Assembly: GCF_040183065.1 (NCBI RefSeq)
Contig: NC_091123.1
Span: 111,884,821-111,948,820, forward strand
Length of the DNA stretch: 64,000 nucleotides
From: Periplaneta americana
Taxonomy: Eukaryota; Arthropoda; Insecta; Blattodea; Blattidae
Reading direction: 5' to 3'
Both the position numbers and the translations under genes were made by a program. How positions within the stretch are numbered: position 1 is the first letter of the stretch; the number at the start of each line of letters is the position of its first letter. The notes under the pieces are model-generated. The model saw only the letters and a list, made by a program, of their open reading frames with translations. It had not been told where the DNA came from and did not search any database. Shown in pieces: positions 11,819 through 22,321 of the stretch.

Positions 11819-12090
11819 ATTTAAGGAAGTTAGGCTATACAGTTATTCCAACCTCAATTTGAAGAAAAATTAAATCAATTCAAACTATACATTCTGAATA
11901 ATACTTACTAAACCCATCTATTCTTTCAGATTTCACATGAGAGAAAATCTCACATTAAACAACATATAGATGGCGCAAGACACGCAGGAAAAGCTAAAGA
12001 AAAGAATTCCCCGAAACAAACTCTGCTGACTCAAACTTCACGAGTTCAGCAACAACTGGTGATTTCAATTCAAATCTTTGCAGGGCATTG

Positions 12091-12446
12091 GTAAGTAAAG
12101 TAAATCCGTGGCTCTACAGCTCATGAAGGGCCAAGACCGACCAGCTGGCTGCTGGCCTCATGTCCACATGTCGAAGCAGAGATGGACGATCATCCAACCA
12201 GAATGGATGTATCATGTGGTTAGCACGATGATTCCCCCAGCTGTTATAGGTGGTTTTCGAAACCAGATTTTTGCTACCTATTGTAGCTCCCCAAGTGCAT
12301 CACGATGCTGGGTGGGCACCGGTCCCATATACTGGCCGAAATTTCATGAGAAAATTTCTTCCTCCATGGGGACTCGAACCAGCACACATTCCATAATGTG
12401 AATCCTAGGCAGGATGCCTTAGACCACGACGCCACAGTGCGGGGCT
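12091..12446 (-). mobile_element. tRNA-headed SINE, family B
   Basis: Minus-strand SINE. The tRNA-like head lies at 12350-12446 (B-box-like gactcgaaccagc as read on plus), and the body contains gaaatttc(atg), ggtgggcaccggtcccat and the 3' block ggctctacagctcatgaagg. The target duplication is gcagggcattg (12080-12090) and gcaaggcattg (12447-12457), one mismatch. Removing the SINE joins LCRAL to IAAN in the hAT frame. Further copies are at 22322-22630 and 57550-57870 (both plus). Confidence 0.88.
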
Positions 12447-13737
12447 GCAAGGCATTGATAGCAGCCAATATTCCATGGAACACGCTGCAAAATCAGGTCT
12501 TCTGTAAATTTTTGGAAAAGTACTGTCAAAAACACATTCCATCTGAGTCCACACTCAGGAAGACAAATTTGGATATTGACTATCAGAAAACACTTGCTGC
12601 AATTAGGGAGGACATAGGAGATACCTGCATTTGGATAGGTGCCTAGATCATATATACCCAGATTGCTCGGCGTTATAGGCTTTGACGATACCAACTTTTG
12701 TCAGGTTTACTATGCTGCCATCTAGTTGTTACATAAGGAGTCACGTCATAACTCCCATTTGAATTGCATTAGCGACTGTACTGCTATCTCGTGTTCGTTT
12801 ATGGCAGACGGGTGGCGATCCTGGTCATTGTTCTCTTCAAAGTGCAACCGATTTTAACATAGGAATGAGTAATGTATATGTGATCTGGGGTAGGTGTCAA
12901 CGAAACAACATTATAGTCATACACATAAAAATGTAAAAATACTTACTTTCATGCATAACTGATTGTTTTGTGGCCCATTTTAGATATAAAAAATAAAAAT
13001 TTTTTCTTGCCTAAAATTATGGAATAGTGTCTAATTACATCATTTTGTAACCTATTTTAGGTGCCTAAAACGTTAATTTTTCATGCCTAAAATTCCGAGG
13101 TCTACTTATCAGGGCTGTTCCTAATGATTGATGCTGTGCAGCGTTCATAATGTGCAAAATTCAGTCATTATATATGTTTGCCTTAATCTGGTACACAAGA
13201 TCCTTCATCCACTCTATAAACAATATCAAGGGGTATCAAATCTGGGGACCTGACTGACCAGGGATGAGGACTTCTGCGACTAATCCAATGGTGTAAGAAA
13301 TATTCATTTAGATTATCTTTCATGGTGAGGGTGAAATGAGAGGCAGCCCATCAAGTTGGATGTGCATACAAAGTCTTGTTGCAAGAGGAACATCGTCTAG
13401 TAATTGTGGCAATTCATTTTGTAGAAAGATAGGTACACTTAGCGGCAAAAAGAATGGGCCGGCCGACAATTTCTAAGTTCCAGAGACATAACATTGTGCA
13501 TGCTCGTCTCGTCAAAGCCGCAGTTCACCAGATAACACATAATTAAACCATTTAAATTTGCTGTATTTTGTTTAAGAGTCTAAAGTATGTAATAAAATGG
13601 AATGGCGGGTTGATTCTAGATACATCAGGGCCCTTGAAGAGTGAAATAATAATAAAATTGATAAAGACAAAATCAACCGGAGGAAATATGAACAGGAAAA
13701 CCATGTATTATGCAGAACTGATATTAACAGTCACAGT

Positions 13738-13812
13738 AGCAAAAGTTGTTACGGCATTGGTCTATTGAACAAGTTGATAGCAGTAGCTCAAGGTTCGAAT
13801 CTCCCCCAACCT
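13738..13812 (+). repeat. tRNA-like fragment (possible SINE head)
   Basis: Contains ggcattggtctattgaac and a B-box-like ggttcgaatctcc followed by a T run. It could be the head of a tRNA-derived SINE or a decayed tRNA. It does not fold convincingly as an intact tRNA by eye. Confidence 0.3.
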
Positions 13813-13854
13813 TCTTTTTTTAATTACAAATTTGCCATCATATGGAGGCCAAGG

Positions 13855-16004
13855 TTACTCAGTCTTTCTTGACACATTGTTGATCTGAATACATTTTTTT
13901 ATTTCCTTCATTTTGCTGAAGGATCTTTCAGCATCAGCAACTGTCACAGGAATTGTACAGATTATCCTAATGGCTATAGAAATATTTGGAAATAAACTGG
14001 CCAGTTTTAATTCCCTCAGACTATTTAGGAGATTCATAGGTTTCAGTGGGGTTGGCCCTAAATTAGAGGCATGAATTGATTTTAAATATTTCAACTCATC
14101 ACTAATCTCTTTGTTAATGTCTTCATAATATTTTTCATGCAGTCTAGCACTCATATTTTCAATTTCATGTTCTTCAATGTCCGGATACTGCCAAAACCAT
14201 TTAAATGTATCATTCACCTTCTCCGTTACAGTGAAACAATTAGTAAGTCCACAAACAACAGGGTCAATCGCTCTATAAAACATATTCACTTTGAACTCCC
14301 ATTCTTCACAGGTTTCCACCTCATTCACTAAATTTTCTGGACCATCATCATTGTTTTCGTCTACGAAAGTTTTCCTTCTTTTCACTCTCGTCTTCGAAAG
14401 TTCTGTCTCTGCAGGAAGATCACTTGCTAATGAGGTGGCCACTACTTTTGCTTCGTTTAATATGTTCTTTCATTTATCGCGAAGTTGTTTCAGTTCCTTG
14501 ATAAGATCACTGATATTAGCGATTTCTACATCCAGGGTTGCATCACGAGCTTGTAGAACCTTATTAGGAAAGTCAATTGCTGAGAAGATTTTCAACCTGA
14601 TTGTTGCCATCAAAATTAGACTGTGTGCACCACAGTCAGCAAATAAAGCAAATGGATTGAGCTCCTTTATAATGGCCTGTGCGTCATTGTATGCACCAGC
14701 CATATTAGCTCTGTTATATCCCTGCTCCCTGCAATCTTTCAAAGGAATTTTATGCTTATGTAATTCTTTAGTTATTAGATACCCAATGTCTAGTCCAGTT
14801 TTCTTACTACACTTTACAAAACTTAGAAATCTCTCCATTACTTTAAAAGAAGAATCACAGTGTAAGATATATCTTAAAATTAATGCCATTTGTTAGTGAT
14901 ATGATGTATCTGGAGAGCATCAGCAAGTACTGCAAAATATTTAGATTTTTCTCTTTCTGAGAGTACTGCTTGAAGAACCTTATTGCGCAAGTTCTGATGA
15001 ATTCGTTCTGTGAATCTGCTGAAAGGTAATGCACTTGAAGTCTCTTCCCTTATTGTTGAGATTCTTGAACCTTGGTTACATGTTCCCTTAATAGCGGATC
15101 ATACTGAGTGAATAACTCAATAATTCCGAGGAAGTTGCAATTATTTGGTGACCTTATTTTGTTGGAAGAACCCCTAAATGCAAGGCTCCTCTCACTAAGA
15201 AATAGTGTGACAGATAGAATTCTGTGAAATAAATCCCTCCAATACTTAACTTTAGAGGCAAGTTCGGAGTTAAATTGAGAATGAATCAGTTCCATCATGA
15301 AGTCTTCTCTCTAATCGTCTCCATTCAATGTAGCATTTTTTATGGTTAGCACTCATTTCATGAACTGGTAGTTTCTTATATAATTTACGCCATGAACTCT
15401 TTTTTCCACCCTTCGTCACTAACTAAAACAGATTTGTGAGATTCACCAAATAACCTACAGGGAAAACAGTATAGTGACTGATTTCACTCCACGCTAGCCA
15501 GTCTCTGGGAACACATTCTCCATTATTGAGTTTTGAAAATAATACTGTTTTTGGAAAGGCTCTTGTTCCGTCACTTGGAAGATTATTAGGCAGGTTGGGA
15601 GGACCCTTTCGAACAATACATTCAATGACATTTACACTTGGTCTGCCACTTTTTAGTTTTCCAAGGTCGCATGTCACTTGCGACTCAGAGTTAGGAACTG
15701 GTGTAGATAAATTTGTTTCACTTGCACAGATTAACACATCATTTTTAATATTGTTTGTTTGTTCTGATTCAATACTTTTTTTCTAAATAGCCACAACCAT
15801 GAGTATTCACTTTTAAGCATAAACTGCCTTCATTTTTGATAACCTGAACAGACGAGCTTGAGATTGGTTTATTTTCTGCACCATCACTAGCAACACTCAA
15901 TTTCACACTAACTTCAAACAAACTCCCTTTCTTAATATCTTCCAATTTTTTCTCTGTCTCTCCTTGCGCTTCTCAGCTCCTGACTTATGCTTCTACTTGT
16001 CCAT
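13855..16004 (-). pseudogene. hAT-type (TTF finger / DUF4371) transposase pseudogene
   Basis: A decayed hAT-related gene of the kind often named zinc finger MYM-type 1-like. The minus strand starts near the ATG at 16004 (MDK..KSGAEKRKERQRK), followed by the TTF-type finger region (RDWLAWSEISHY with FPVGYL, 15737-15423). Then come a LAFRGSSNKIRSPNNCNFLG block (15298-15050), the DUF4371 block ILHCDSSFKVMERFLSFV and the GYNRANMAGAY motif (14889-14470). The last part carries the hAT dimerisation region with CTIPVTVADAERSFSKMK (14442-13855). There are at least four frame breaks or stops. I could not find terminal inverted repeats or target duplication, so element borders are unknown. Confidence 0.85.
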
Positions 16005-16405
16005 TGTCCAGTTAAACTATAACAGGTAGCACTAATGAACAGAATTTACTAGACGAACAACAACGAAAAGACGAAAGTGTCGTCACGAAACACACCACGT
16101 ACTAGAAAGGAAACGTGATCTTGCGGCTTGGGTTTGGGAGAGTTCACTAGCATATTGCGGGGTTTGGTGGTTAAGAGGACAAGCCAATAATTAAACGTGT
16201 TCGGTACAAGTGACGGGAAAATAGTTCAGGCAAGTGCAAGAGTCCTCAAGGGTCATGTCAGTGAACGTTAATGCGGAAGTCGATATTCTATTATATAAAA
16301 GTTAAACATTTATATATGAAGCAGTAATTTGTATTAATTCTACTATTGTTGAGTTAATATATCAAATTCATGTAACAAATTTTCTTACAAAATTTTATAG
16401 TATCA

Positions 16406-16589
16406 CCACAGTCTAGTACATACAGTCACGAAGCTCAATACGTAGTAAATATGCATCCATAGATAGTTGCTAACCACTAGGATCGCTACTATCGCCTCAT
16501 TACAGACAATGCGAAATAGTACCAGGACAGTCTATTGTTCCTAGCACCCTCACAACTCAAGCTTCGTGACTCTATATACTAGACTGTAG
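16406..16589. mobile_element. MITE family M1, copy 1
   Basis: A 184-bp element whose ends are inverted repeats: ccacagtctagtacatacag on the left and ctctatatactagactgtag on the right. It has no coding capacity. A second copy of 185 bp at 43060-43244 matches throughout (for example gctaaccactaggatcgcta and ctactatcgcctcattacag). Which superfamily mobilises it is not evident. Confidence 0.85.
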
Positions 16590-16824
16590 TACCGGTATGT
16601 ATCTACGAATAATAAAATTATTCTTGATAATAAAAAGTAATCAGACTTGCTTAATCTGACGGGCCCTTATTGCGCATGGGTTCATATACACTCACACCCT
16701 TTGCCCCCTCTTCTCAGTGGCCCTGAAGGCGGTGTCCAGCACCTTAAATCTGGGCCCAATCAACTAAGAGAGTAAACCCCTACAGAAAATCCTTGATTAC
16801 GAATATTTCACAAAATAAGCTCAT

Positions 16825-16950
16825 GAAAATGGGAATTACCAACTGGGAGGAACTAGCAAAAGATAGAACAGAGTGGAAGCGTTTTTTGAAATCGACTTGG
16901 AATCGACATGCTCCATAATGTCCTTTGATTGATTGATTGATTGATTGATA
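16825..16950 (+). mobile_element. LINE 3' end with (TTGA)n tail
   Basis: Plus-strand reading gives NWEELAKDRTEWKRFLKSTW...RHAP and a stop. This is the common C-terminal signature of several insect LINEs (W-E-E-L-A-x-D-R-x-x-W). It is followed directly by a tetranucleotide tail, (TTGA)n at 16924-16948. Only the extreme 3' end is present. Confidence 0.6.
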
Positions 16951-18144
16951 ACTGCTTGTAACCCACTTGGTCTTATCACTTGTTTGGGTCATAATCCCGT
17001 AGCTCATCATCGATTAATTTTGCCTTAATATGACCTCCATTCCACCAATTCAGCTGACGCTGAGTGACCTCGTTAAATAACAGACTTACAAGTTGCCAGA
17101 AAGAAAAAAGTGCATACAGTTTATCTTTCCATGTTCAAATGTGAAAAGCTGCACTGTGAGTACTGCATTTTCGGCACTGCCTCCAAAAGCATGGAAAGAA
17201 AAAATATATGTACATATAATCTATCAGCCGGAGTGTAATCAAACTCACATCCCCAGCACACGAGTCCCTTTCCCTACTCCATCTATGCCAGTTATCACTA
17301 ATTGTGTTAAGTTAAATTTCAAATGTTCCGAAAATTTTAGCGGGTTTTACAAGTCTATCAGAACTTTCGAAACAGTTCCAGGAATGTACATGTAATTCAC
17401 TGATTTGATTATCCAAGTAATTTTGATTTATTATTGGTAAAATTTGTGCCAGCATCTGCGGTATCAGTATTGTAGGTTTACAGAGAAATCTACCTGCGAC
17501 AGAGAAAATTGTCAGAGAAAGTGAACTCTAAGGTAGAAACACAACTAACATGGTACGGCAGGATATGTGATTTCTTGAGCTATCATTTTCTGCATTCAAT
17601 CTGTAGTGCTCATTTTCTTCATCTAATTACATTGCTTACAATCACACTGTTCCCACGCCACGTCCTCTCCAGTGTAGCTCTCGTGCCATCACGTTTAGAT
17701 TTTCTGCTGCACTGGACAACAGTGGATGTGGAGAGCACATGCAGGTTCATTATGGAGTAATACATAATTGATAAAGTAAGGCAACATACAATCTTGTTTA
17801 ATTTTAAGTCTAATTGCAGAGACTTGAACATTAGAAACGAAACATTGGGGGGGAGGATAGCAAGAGATTTGAATATGAGCGGTGAATACTATATGTCAGT
17901 TTATGCTTTATTAGTAACTAAGTCATCTACTGAACTAACCTCATTATTATTATTATTATTATTGTTGTTGTAGTAAGTACATCAGTATAGATGTGACCAC
18001 ACACATAAAAAAATTCATACTAACCATAAATATTATTAATGACTATAACAATAGCTGTATTGTTGAACATTTAACATAATTTTGCGATCTACCTCGACGA
18101 ACAACATTTAATGACAGTGCAGGAAAAATTGGTTTGAGGAGGTG
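16951..18144. other. No recognisable gene
   Basis: Contains open frames at 17093-17395 and 17509-17760 with no recognisable domain, and a short (TTA)n/(TTG)n run at 17940-17970. Nothing assignable. Confidence 0.45.
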
Positions 18145-18255
18145 GGATATGATGGTAGAGACTGGATTAATCTTGCTCAGGATAGGGACCAATGGCAGAC
18201 TTATGTGAGGGCGGCAATGAACCTCCGGGTTCCTTAAAAGCCAGTAAATAAGCAG
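18145..18255 (+). mobile_element. LINE 3' end (second type)
   Basis: Reads RDWINLAQDRDQWQTYVRAA and then MNLRVP and a stop, followed by an A/G-rich tail. The block atgtgagggcggcaatgaac is repeated at 63811-63850. This is a LINE C-terminus of the same general pattern as 16825-16950 but a different family. Confidence 0.6.
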
Positions 18256-18704
18256 GAAAAAGGCAATTAAAACATACAGCAGCAGTTGCAATTATCGCGT
18301 TCTTTATTTGTGTCATCAAATTGCTATATACTGTATTTCCACCACAGGATAACAGTCTACGAACTGCAGGATCATCTACAATTCAGTGGTCGTCAGCACT
18401 CGCTGAAATGGGTAAAGAGTAGGCAGTGCTTCTTAATATCCCCCATCGTGCAGCAGGAAGAGGGAGAGAGCATACCCGCCAGCAGCCACAGATGCACGCC
18501 AGTGCAAAGTTTTATCTGCGGGTAAGAGATGCTAGCCCGAGAGTGCTCTGTGCTGATGACCGCTGATCTAGATCAACAGCACAAGACATAAGTACAGGTA
18601 CGCTAACAAATTGTGTGAGTCAATAATGGACAATGATCATTATCGTTAAACATAAACTGCCTATTAATTATCAGGGTTTGCTCAGTTGTACAACAATGGA
18701 CATT

Positions 18705-18915
18705 ATTCAAGAAGCGACTTCACGTAGGTATGGTAGTATAAAACTTCATTAAAATTTAAAATAAAGAGTTGTTGTTTAGTCACCTGTACCAAGACAGGTC
18801 TGAACCTCACAAATGATACCAACAAGGCATCACTTACGAGGCAACTAGGCCAGGAGATGAGATAGGGTGCCAGTTCCTTTCCCCCCTCTATTGCATACAT
18901 CACTGACTAGCTACA
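18705..18915 (-). repeat. Dispersed repeat family F, copy 2
   Basis: Reverse-complement match to 6500-6665 and 58905-59050. It contains the complements of gatgtatgcaatagaggg, ctggcctagttgcctcgtaa and cagacctgtctt. Only one arm is present. Confidence 0.75.
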
Positions 18916-19104
18916 TACTGTATTACACTAATCAGACTTCAGATTTTATACAATTGCTTATTGTTCTAATTTTTCTCCAGTGCTAACTGCCATTCGAAAT
19001 TGAGTGCTCTGTTTCTGTATTTTCTCTATTATTTATTGTGAATAAATTCAAATTCTTCTTTATTCATTTTATAGTGCATATGAAAACACTGTTCCAGTTG
19101 TTTA

Positions 19105-19368
19105 TTTTTTTATTTTATTTTAGTAGGTTATTTTACGATGCTTTATCAACAGCTTAGGTTATTTAGCGCCTGAATGAGATGAAGGTGATAATGCCGGTGA
19201 AATGAGTCCGGGGTCCAACACCGAAAGTTACCCAGCATTTGCTCATATTGGGTTGAGGGAAAACCCCGGAAAAAACCTCAACCAGGTAACTTGCCCCGAC
19301 TGGGAATCGAACCCGGGCCACCTGGTTTCGTGGCTAGACGCGCTAACCGTTACTCCACAGGTCTGGAC
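19105..19368 (-). mobile_element. SINE family A, copy 2
   Basis: Full-length minus-strand copy of the SINE at 4928. The tRNA-like head is at the right end (complement of ggagtaacggttagcgcg and gggttcgattccc). The target duplication is tccagttgttta, 12 bp perfect, at 19093-19104 and 19369-19380. Confidence 0.92.
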
Positions 19369-19875
19369 TCCAGTTGTTTAAACAAGGTATGAAATAAATC
19401 AGCATACCGGTATTCCTTCCGTTTCAATTTTTGTCATGCACCCAGTTACGGCACTTTCTTTCCTGAATGATAATAGCCGAAGTCACATTTTCGCATGTCT
19501 TCTTCAAATTCTGAAGAACTGCTGGAATTACTAATTTATTCACCTTTCATTTCTGCTACAAAAAAAACTACTGAATAAAATAGCGACTGAACTGATAGTA
19601 AGTGTGAAGTAAAATGGCATGACGATGTGCACACAACACAGCATGCGCCTTCCAAATTATATGATATCACAGAGAACACATGCCGTGGCAAAAGTGTGAT
19701 TCCACCTTTGTTTCATAGACTCCACTCATTCAGGAATAAGACTATGTAATTGCGTCAATCTACATCATGGGACACCTTACTTTATTTTTGTTCTAAAGTG
19801 AACCAAATTAAAACTTCACCATCGTCGATAAAAATTTTATAATTTATTATTCCACATTTTTTTTTAATTTTCTAG

Positions 19876-19980
19876 GAACAAGAGGAGCCCATGCAGTGGG
19901 AAGGCATTGATGCAGAGAATGACATGCAGCCCATGGAGTGGGTTCCTGGAGCTAACTCAGTCGACATCTGGCTACATTAG
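19876..19980 (+). CDS. Candidate 3'-terminal coding exon of a host gene
   Basis: A strong acceptor (a run of T then ttttctag at 19868-19875) is followed by a clean reading frame ending in TAG. It gives EQEEPMQWEGIDAENDMQPM followed by EWVPGANSVDIWLH. The two PM-W repeats (EEPMQWEGID and MQPMEWVPG) and acidic character look like an unstructured protein C-terminus rather than a transposon. The codon use looks coding. A long 3' UTR and poly(A) signals at 20387-20400 would complete a terminal exon. I do not recognise the protein and cannot place earlier exons in this window. They may lie upstream beyond large, transposon-filled introns. It could still be chance, since the frame is only 34 codons. 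Confidence 0.45.
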   Translation, partial: EQEEPMQWEGIDAENDMQPMEWVPGANSVDIWLH

Positions 19981-20386
19981 GATACCAGACAATGGAATGA
20001 GATAGGGGAGACTCACCTTGGTTGTCACAATTTTCATATTTCAATTTTTTTGAACTTATGAACGATGTATACAAAATGTTTTGTGTACATATATGTACTC
20101 TTGCACCTCAAGTATAAAATTCAAATATTGCATTTGGAATATATCATGTTTAAGGAATGCTACTGAGCCATAATTATATTAAGTAGGGAAAATGTGACAA
20201 CCTACCCCATGTCCAGGCTTGGTTGTCACAGATTATGGGTTAGATTGTCCATTGTTTTTATATGAAGAGAAATAGGAAAACACATATGTTTTCTATATTT
20301 TTATTGGACACACATACATTTATTTTTAAGAACAAAACATTATACCTACTTAAAGAAAATTATTTGCACATTTGTCAGCATTAAAA

Positions 20387-20400
20387 AATAAACCAATAAA
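20387..20400 (+). promoter_or_regulatory. Two AATAAA poly(A) signals
   Basis: AATAAA occurs at 20387-20392 and 20395-20400, about 400 bases downstream of the stop codon of the candidate exon. In AT-rich DNA this can be chance. Confidence 0.3.
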
Positions 20401-20726
20401 CTTTGAGCATGAATAATAGAGGATGCAGCCTATGCTATAACTAATTTAGAAAACAGTTCTTGTAATGTGGCTTTATAAAAATATTAATTAATAATAGCAA
20501 TATCCACTAATACTGAAAAGTTTTATGTTCATTACGAAAAAATAAACAAAAAAATATTTAAATTCATTAATATGTCACATCAACGGACGTGTATACGTCA
20601 CCAAACATCGTAAGATGAAGATTACATTTGTAAAAAAATATTATTAAATTACTGTAGTTACTAAACTGCATTCAGTCACATGCTTTATTCACTGATGTCT
20701 CTTTCTGCTGAATCACAATTGAATGG

Positions 20727-20923
20727 GAATATTGAGAAACCCCACATATCCACTTTTTACGAAATTGAGTTACATGCCATTTTGTATTCTACACGCCAAG
20801 ATGCATCATTCTGAAGAGAGACACTACATCTTCCATCTTACCCTATGTCAGAATTCAGTTCAACTTATTTTCAGTATGAAGAATAATCACACATGTTCAG
20901 GACTTGCGGGGTTTCTCAATATT
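20727..20923. mobile_element. Short MITE-like element with perfect 16-bp inverted repeats
   Basis: aatattgagaaacccc at 20727-20742 is exactly complementary to the sequence at 20908-20923. The interior has no gene. Target duplication not resolved. Confidence 0.55.
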
Positions 20924-20929
20924 TTAGAT

Positions 20930-21384
20930 TCTTAGATTGGCAGCACATGCATAAGATTTACCATAAATTAATTAAAAATAATTATTATTTATAGTTTGGT
21001 AACATTGTATATTAAATACAATTTTCCCTAGCACAGGGGAGGTTTGAAACAATCACACATTACTTCCCCATAAGGGACCATTCCTTCCTCCCCTGCGACC
21101 ATGATTTTGGCGTTATAAAAAGGTACGGTAACTGAAAAGGACAATCTCGTTCAAAAATAACTTTTAAAGTTACAGTTCCAGAAAGAACTGGAATATTGAT
21201 TTTAAAGAATGGTGGCCTCACCATTATCGCAAGAATAGGCATACATAGCCTAGTCTCTGGAAACTCAAGTGAGAGGAACCCCACGTTCTCAGTAAGAACC
21301 ATTTTCAATATCTGAATTCCATCAGTTTCATTACTCCACTGAAAATCTCGAAGTTGTAAAAGCAAAAGTAAACATAGACGGCAA
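20930..21384. other. No recognisable gene
   Basis: A minus-strand open frame of 101 codons (21365-21060) has no domain I recognise. It may be chance. Confidence 0.4.
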
Positions 21385-22104
21385 AATAATGGAACATACT
21401 TTTGTATTATCTTTCTCTTTATAAAAATGTTGGCAAGTACACAACAAATTTTGATGGCGAAGTTGAAGCCATTTATACATCACTTCAAAATGTATTTGTT
21501 TGGCTAAACCAGTGCAAAAACATAGTCATCCTGTCTGACTCCAAAGCTGCAATCCAGTCCATCAGCTCAACTACATCCCCTAAAATGGAAAAAGTAAAAA
21601 AAATTCATTGCATGGTAAAACAAATTCAAATGCTAAATAAAAAAGTGGTCTTCCAATGGATCCCGGCCCACTGCGGACTGAACGGTAACGAGAAAGCAGA
21701 TATGTTAGCAAAGAAAGGAACCTATATCAACTTAAAAACAAATTTCAAGTTCCCATATGAATCAATAAAGCGAATCATAAAAAGAATAAGTTACAGCGAA
21801 CAGGCAAAACATCAAAATTCAAAAATGGAAAGAATCATTCAAAGATCCAAAACTCATTCCTGATCTACCTCGAAAATCTGCCGTGGCCATGTTTAGATTG
21901 ATTACTGGTCATGATTGCCTCAGTAAACACCTCCATCGTATTGGAGTACTGAATTCACCTAAATGCTTACTGTGCACCAGAGAAGAGGACATGGAGATTG
22001 ATCACCTGGCTAATTGTGAAACTCTTAGGACATTTGTGGACCTTCCATTAAAATACTGGGAAGCAAGAAGGATGATGACTTCATTGTTAAATCCAGAGCA
22101 TTAG
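21385..22104 (+). pseudogene. I-type LINE RNase H remnant, copy 2
   Basis: 5'-truncated LINE fragment containing only the RNase H domain and C-terminal region. Catalytic positions are visible in FDGEVEAI, ILSDSKAA and GNEKADMLAKK, and the FQWIPAHCGLNGNE block is intact. The frame breaks near 21860, then resumes as MAMFRLITGHDCLSKHLHRI and CLLCTREEDMEIDHLANC, a C-x2-C...H...C zinc-binding pattern. It ends in TAG at 22104. It is more conserved at the active site than the copy at 1083-2029 but lacks the first (TDGS) motif. Confidence 0.85.
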
Positions 22105-22138
22105 ATACACATACACACTTTTGTATTATCAGAACGTT

Positions 22139-22290
22139 CATTGAGTCCTCAACCATACCATATAGAGGAAGTTTGCCAATCAACAAGAAAAAGACGGATG
22201 ATCTGAAAAAGTCCCACAGATTCCTTCCAGAAAACGAAGAGGTGCAAGAAGTTTACAATATGATTAGGCCTACATATGAAAATGATTGAA
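22139..22290 (+). pseudogene. Coding-like fragment, possibly transposase C-terminus
   Basis: Reads PYRGSLPINKKKTDDLKKSH and RFLPENEEVQEVYNMIRPTY to a stop. The pattern of a Lys-rich stretch, a Leu-Pro and a tyrosine resembles C-terminal tails of some transposon proteins, but I cannot name a family. It could also be chance. Confidence 0.25.
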
Positions 22291-22321
22291 TATTATAATA
22301 TGATATCGATGATCTGTGAAG

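Larger units (their letters stand above)
11070..12646 (+). pseudogene. hAT transposase N-terminal part with intron (pseudogene)
   Basis: Starts at the ATG at 11070, reading MPKDKC then an in-frame stop, and continues KASLIRSWLVDY...FCCLCNKQ. This is the N-terminus and first half of a BED-type zinc finger as in CGGBP1-like hAT proteins. A canonical intron follows: donor CAG/GTAAGA at 11180/11181 and acceptor TTCTTTCAG/A ending at 11939. Exon 2 gives SHERKSHIKQHIDGARH, completing a C-x2-C...H-x5-H finger. After a frameshift it reads FNSNLCRAL, is interrupted by a SINE, and resumes IAANIPWNTLQNQVF, STLRK and AAIREDIGDTCIWI before a stop. The catalytic core is missing. Clearly dead. Confidence 0.8.
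10546..13104 (+). mobile_element. Decayed hAT with BED finger, own SINE insertion
   Basis: Bounded by an 8-bp target duplication, cttatcag, at 10538-10545 and 13105-13112. The imperfect terminal inverted repeats begin TAGATCTCAGATTTTTACGC on the left and TAGACCTCGGAATTTTAGGC on the right (reverse complement). It holds a short transposase pseudogene with an intron (11070-12646) and a family B SINE (12091-12446). Sequence after 12650 shows no transposase, so the catalytic domain is deleted. The element interrupts an older mariner. Confidence 0.85.
10211..13520 (-). mobile_element. Degenerate mariner-type element, split by a hAT
   Basis: A decayed Tc1/mariner-superfamily transposase of the DUF4817-bearing type also seen at 24671-26150. 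The minus strand from about 13480 to 13113 reads ENELPQLL-like, LDDVPLATRLCMP, WISRRSPHPW and RSPDLIPLD blocks. Transposase reading then resumes at 10545-10460 as LRNVTRVTHKHATKCVDV...FENLL plus stop. The 2.56-kb hAT at 10546-13104 sits between, with duplication cttatcag. Deleting it with one duplication copy makes the frame continuous (NSPDKLRNVT). The terminal repeat at the left end begins cagcgtgattcacgaag after a TA at 10209-10210. The right end is not seen, so the element is truncated. Confidence 0.75.

Noticed and set aside
14291..14896. 201-codon plus-strand open frame
   Set aside because: Antisense to the decayed hAT transposase (DUF4371 and dimerisation motifs on the minus strand). 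The plus-strand product has no domain.
17093..17395. 100-codon open frame
   Set aside because: Low-complexity Lys, Pro and Ser mix with no known motif and no splice or initiation support.
21060..21365. 101-codon minus-strand open frame
   Set aside because: No recognisable domain, signal peptide or conserved motif. Length is within chance in this window.
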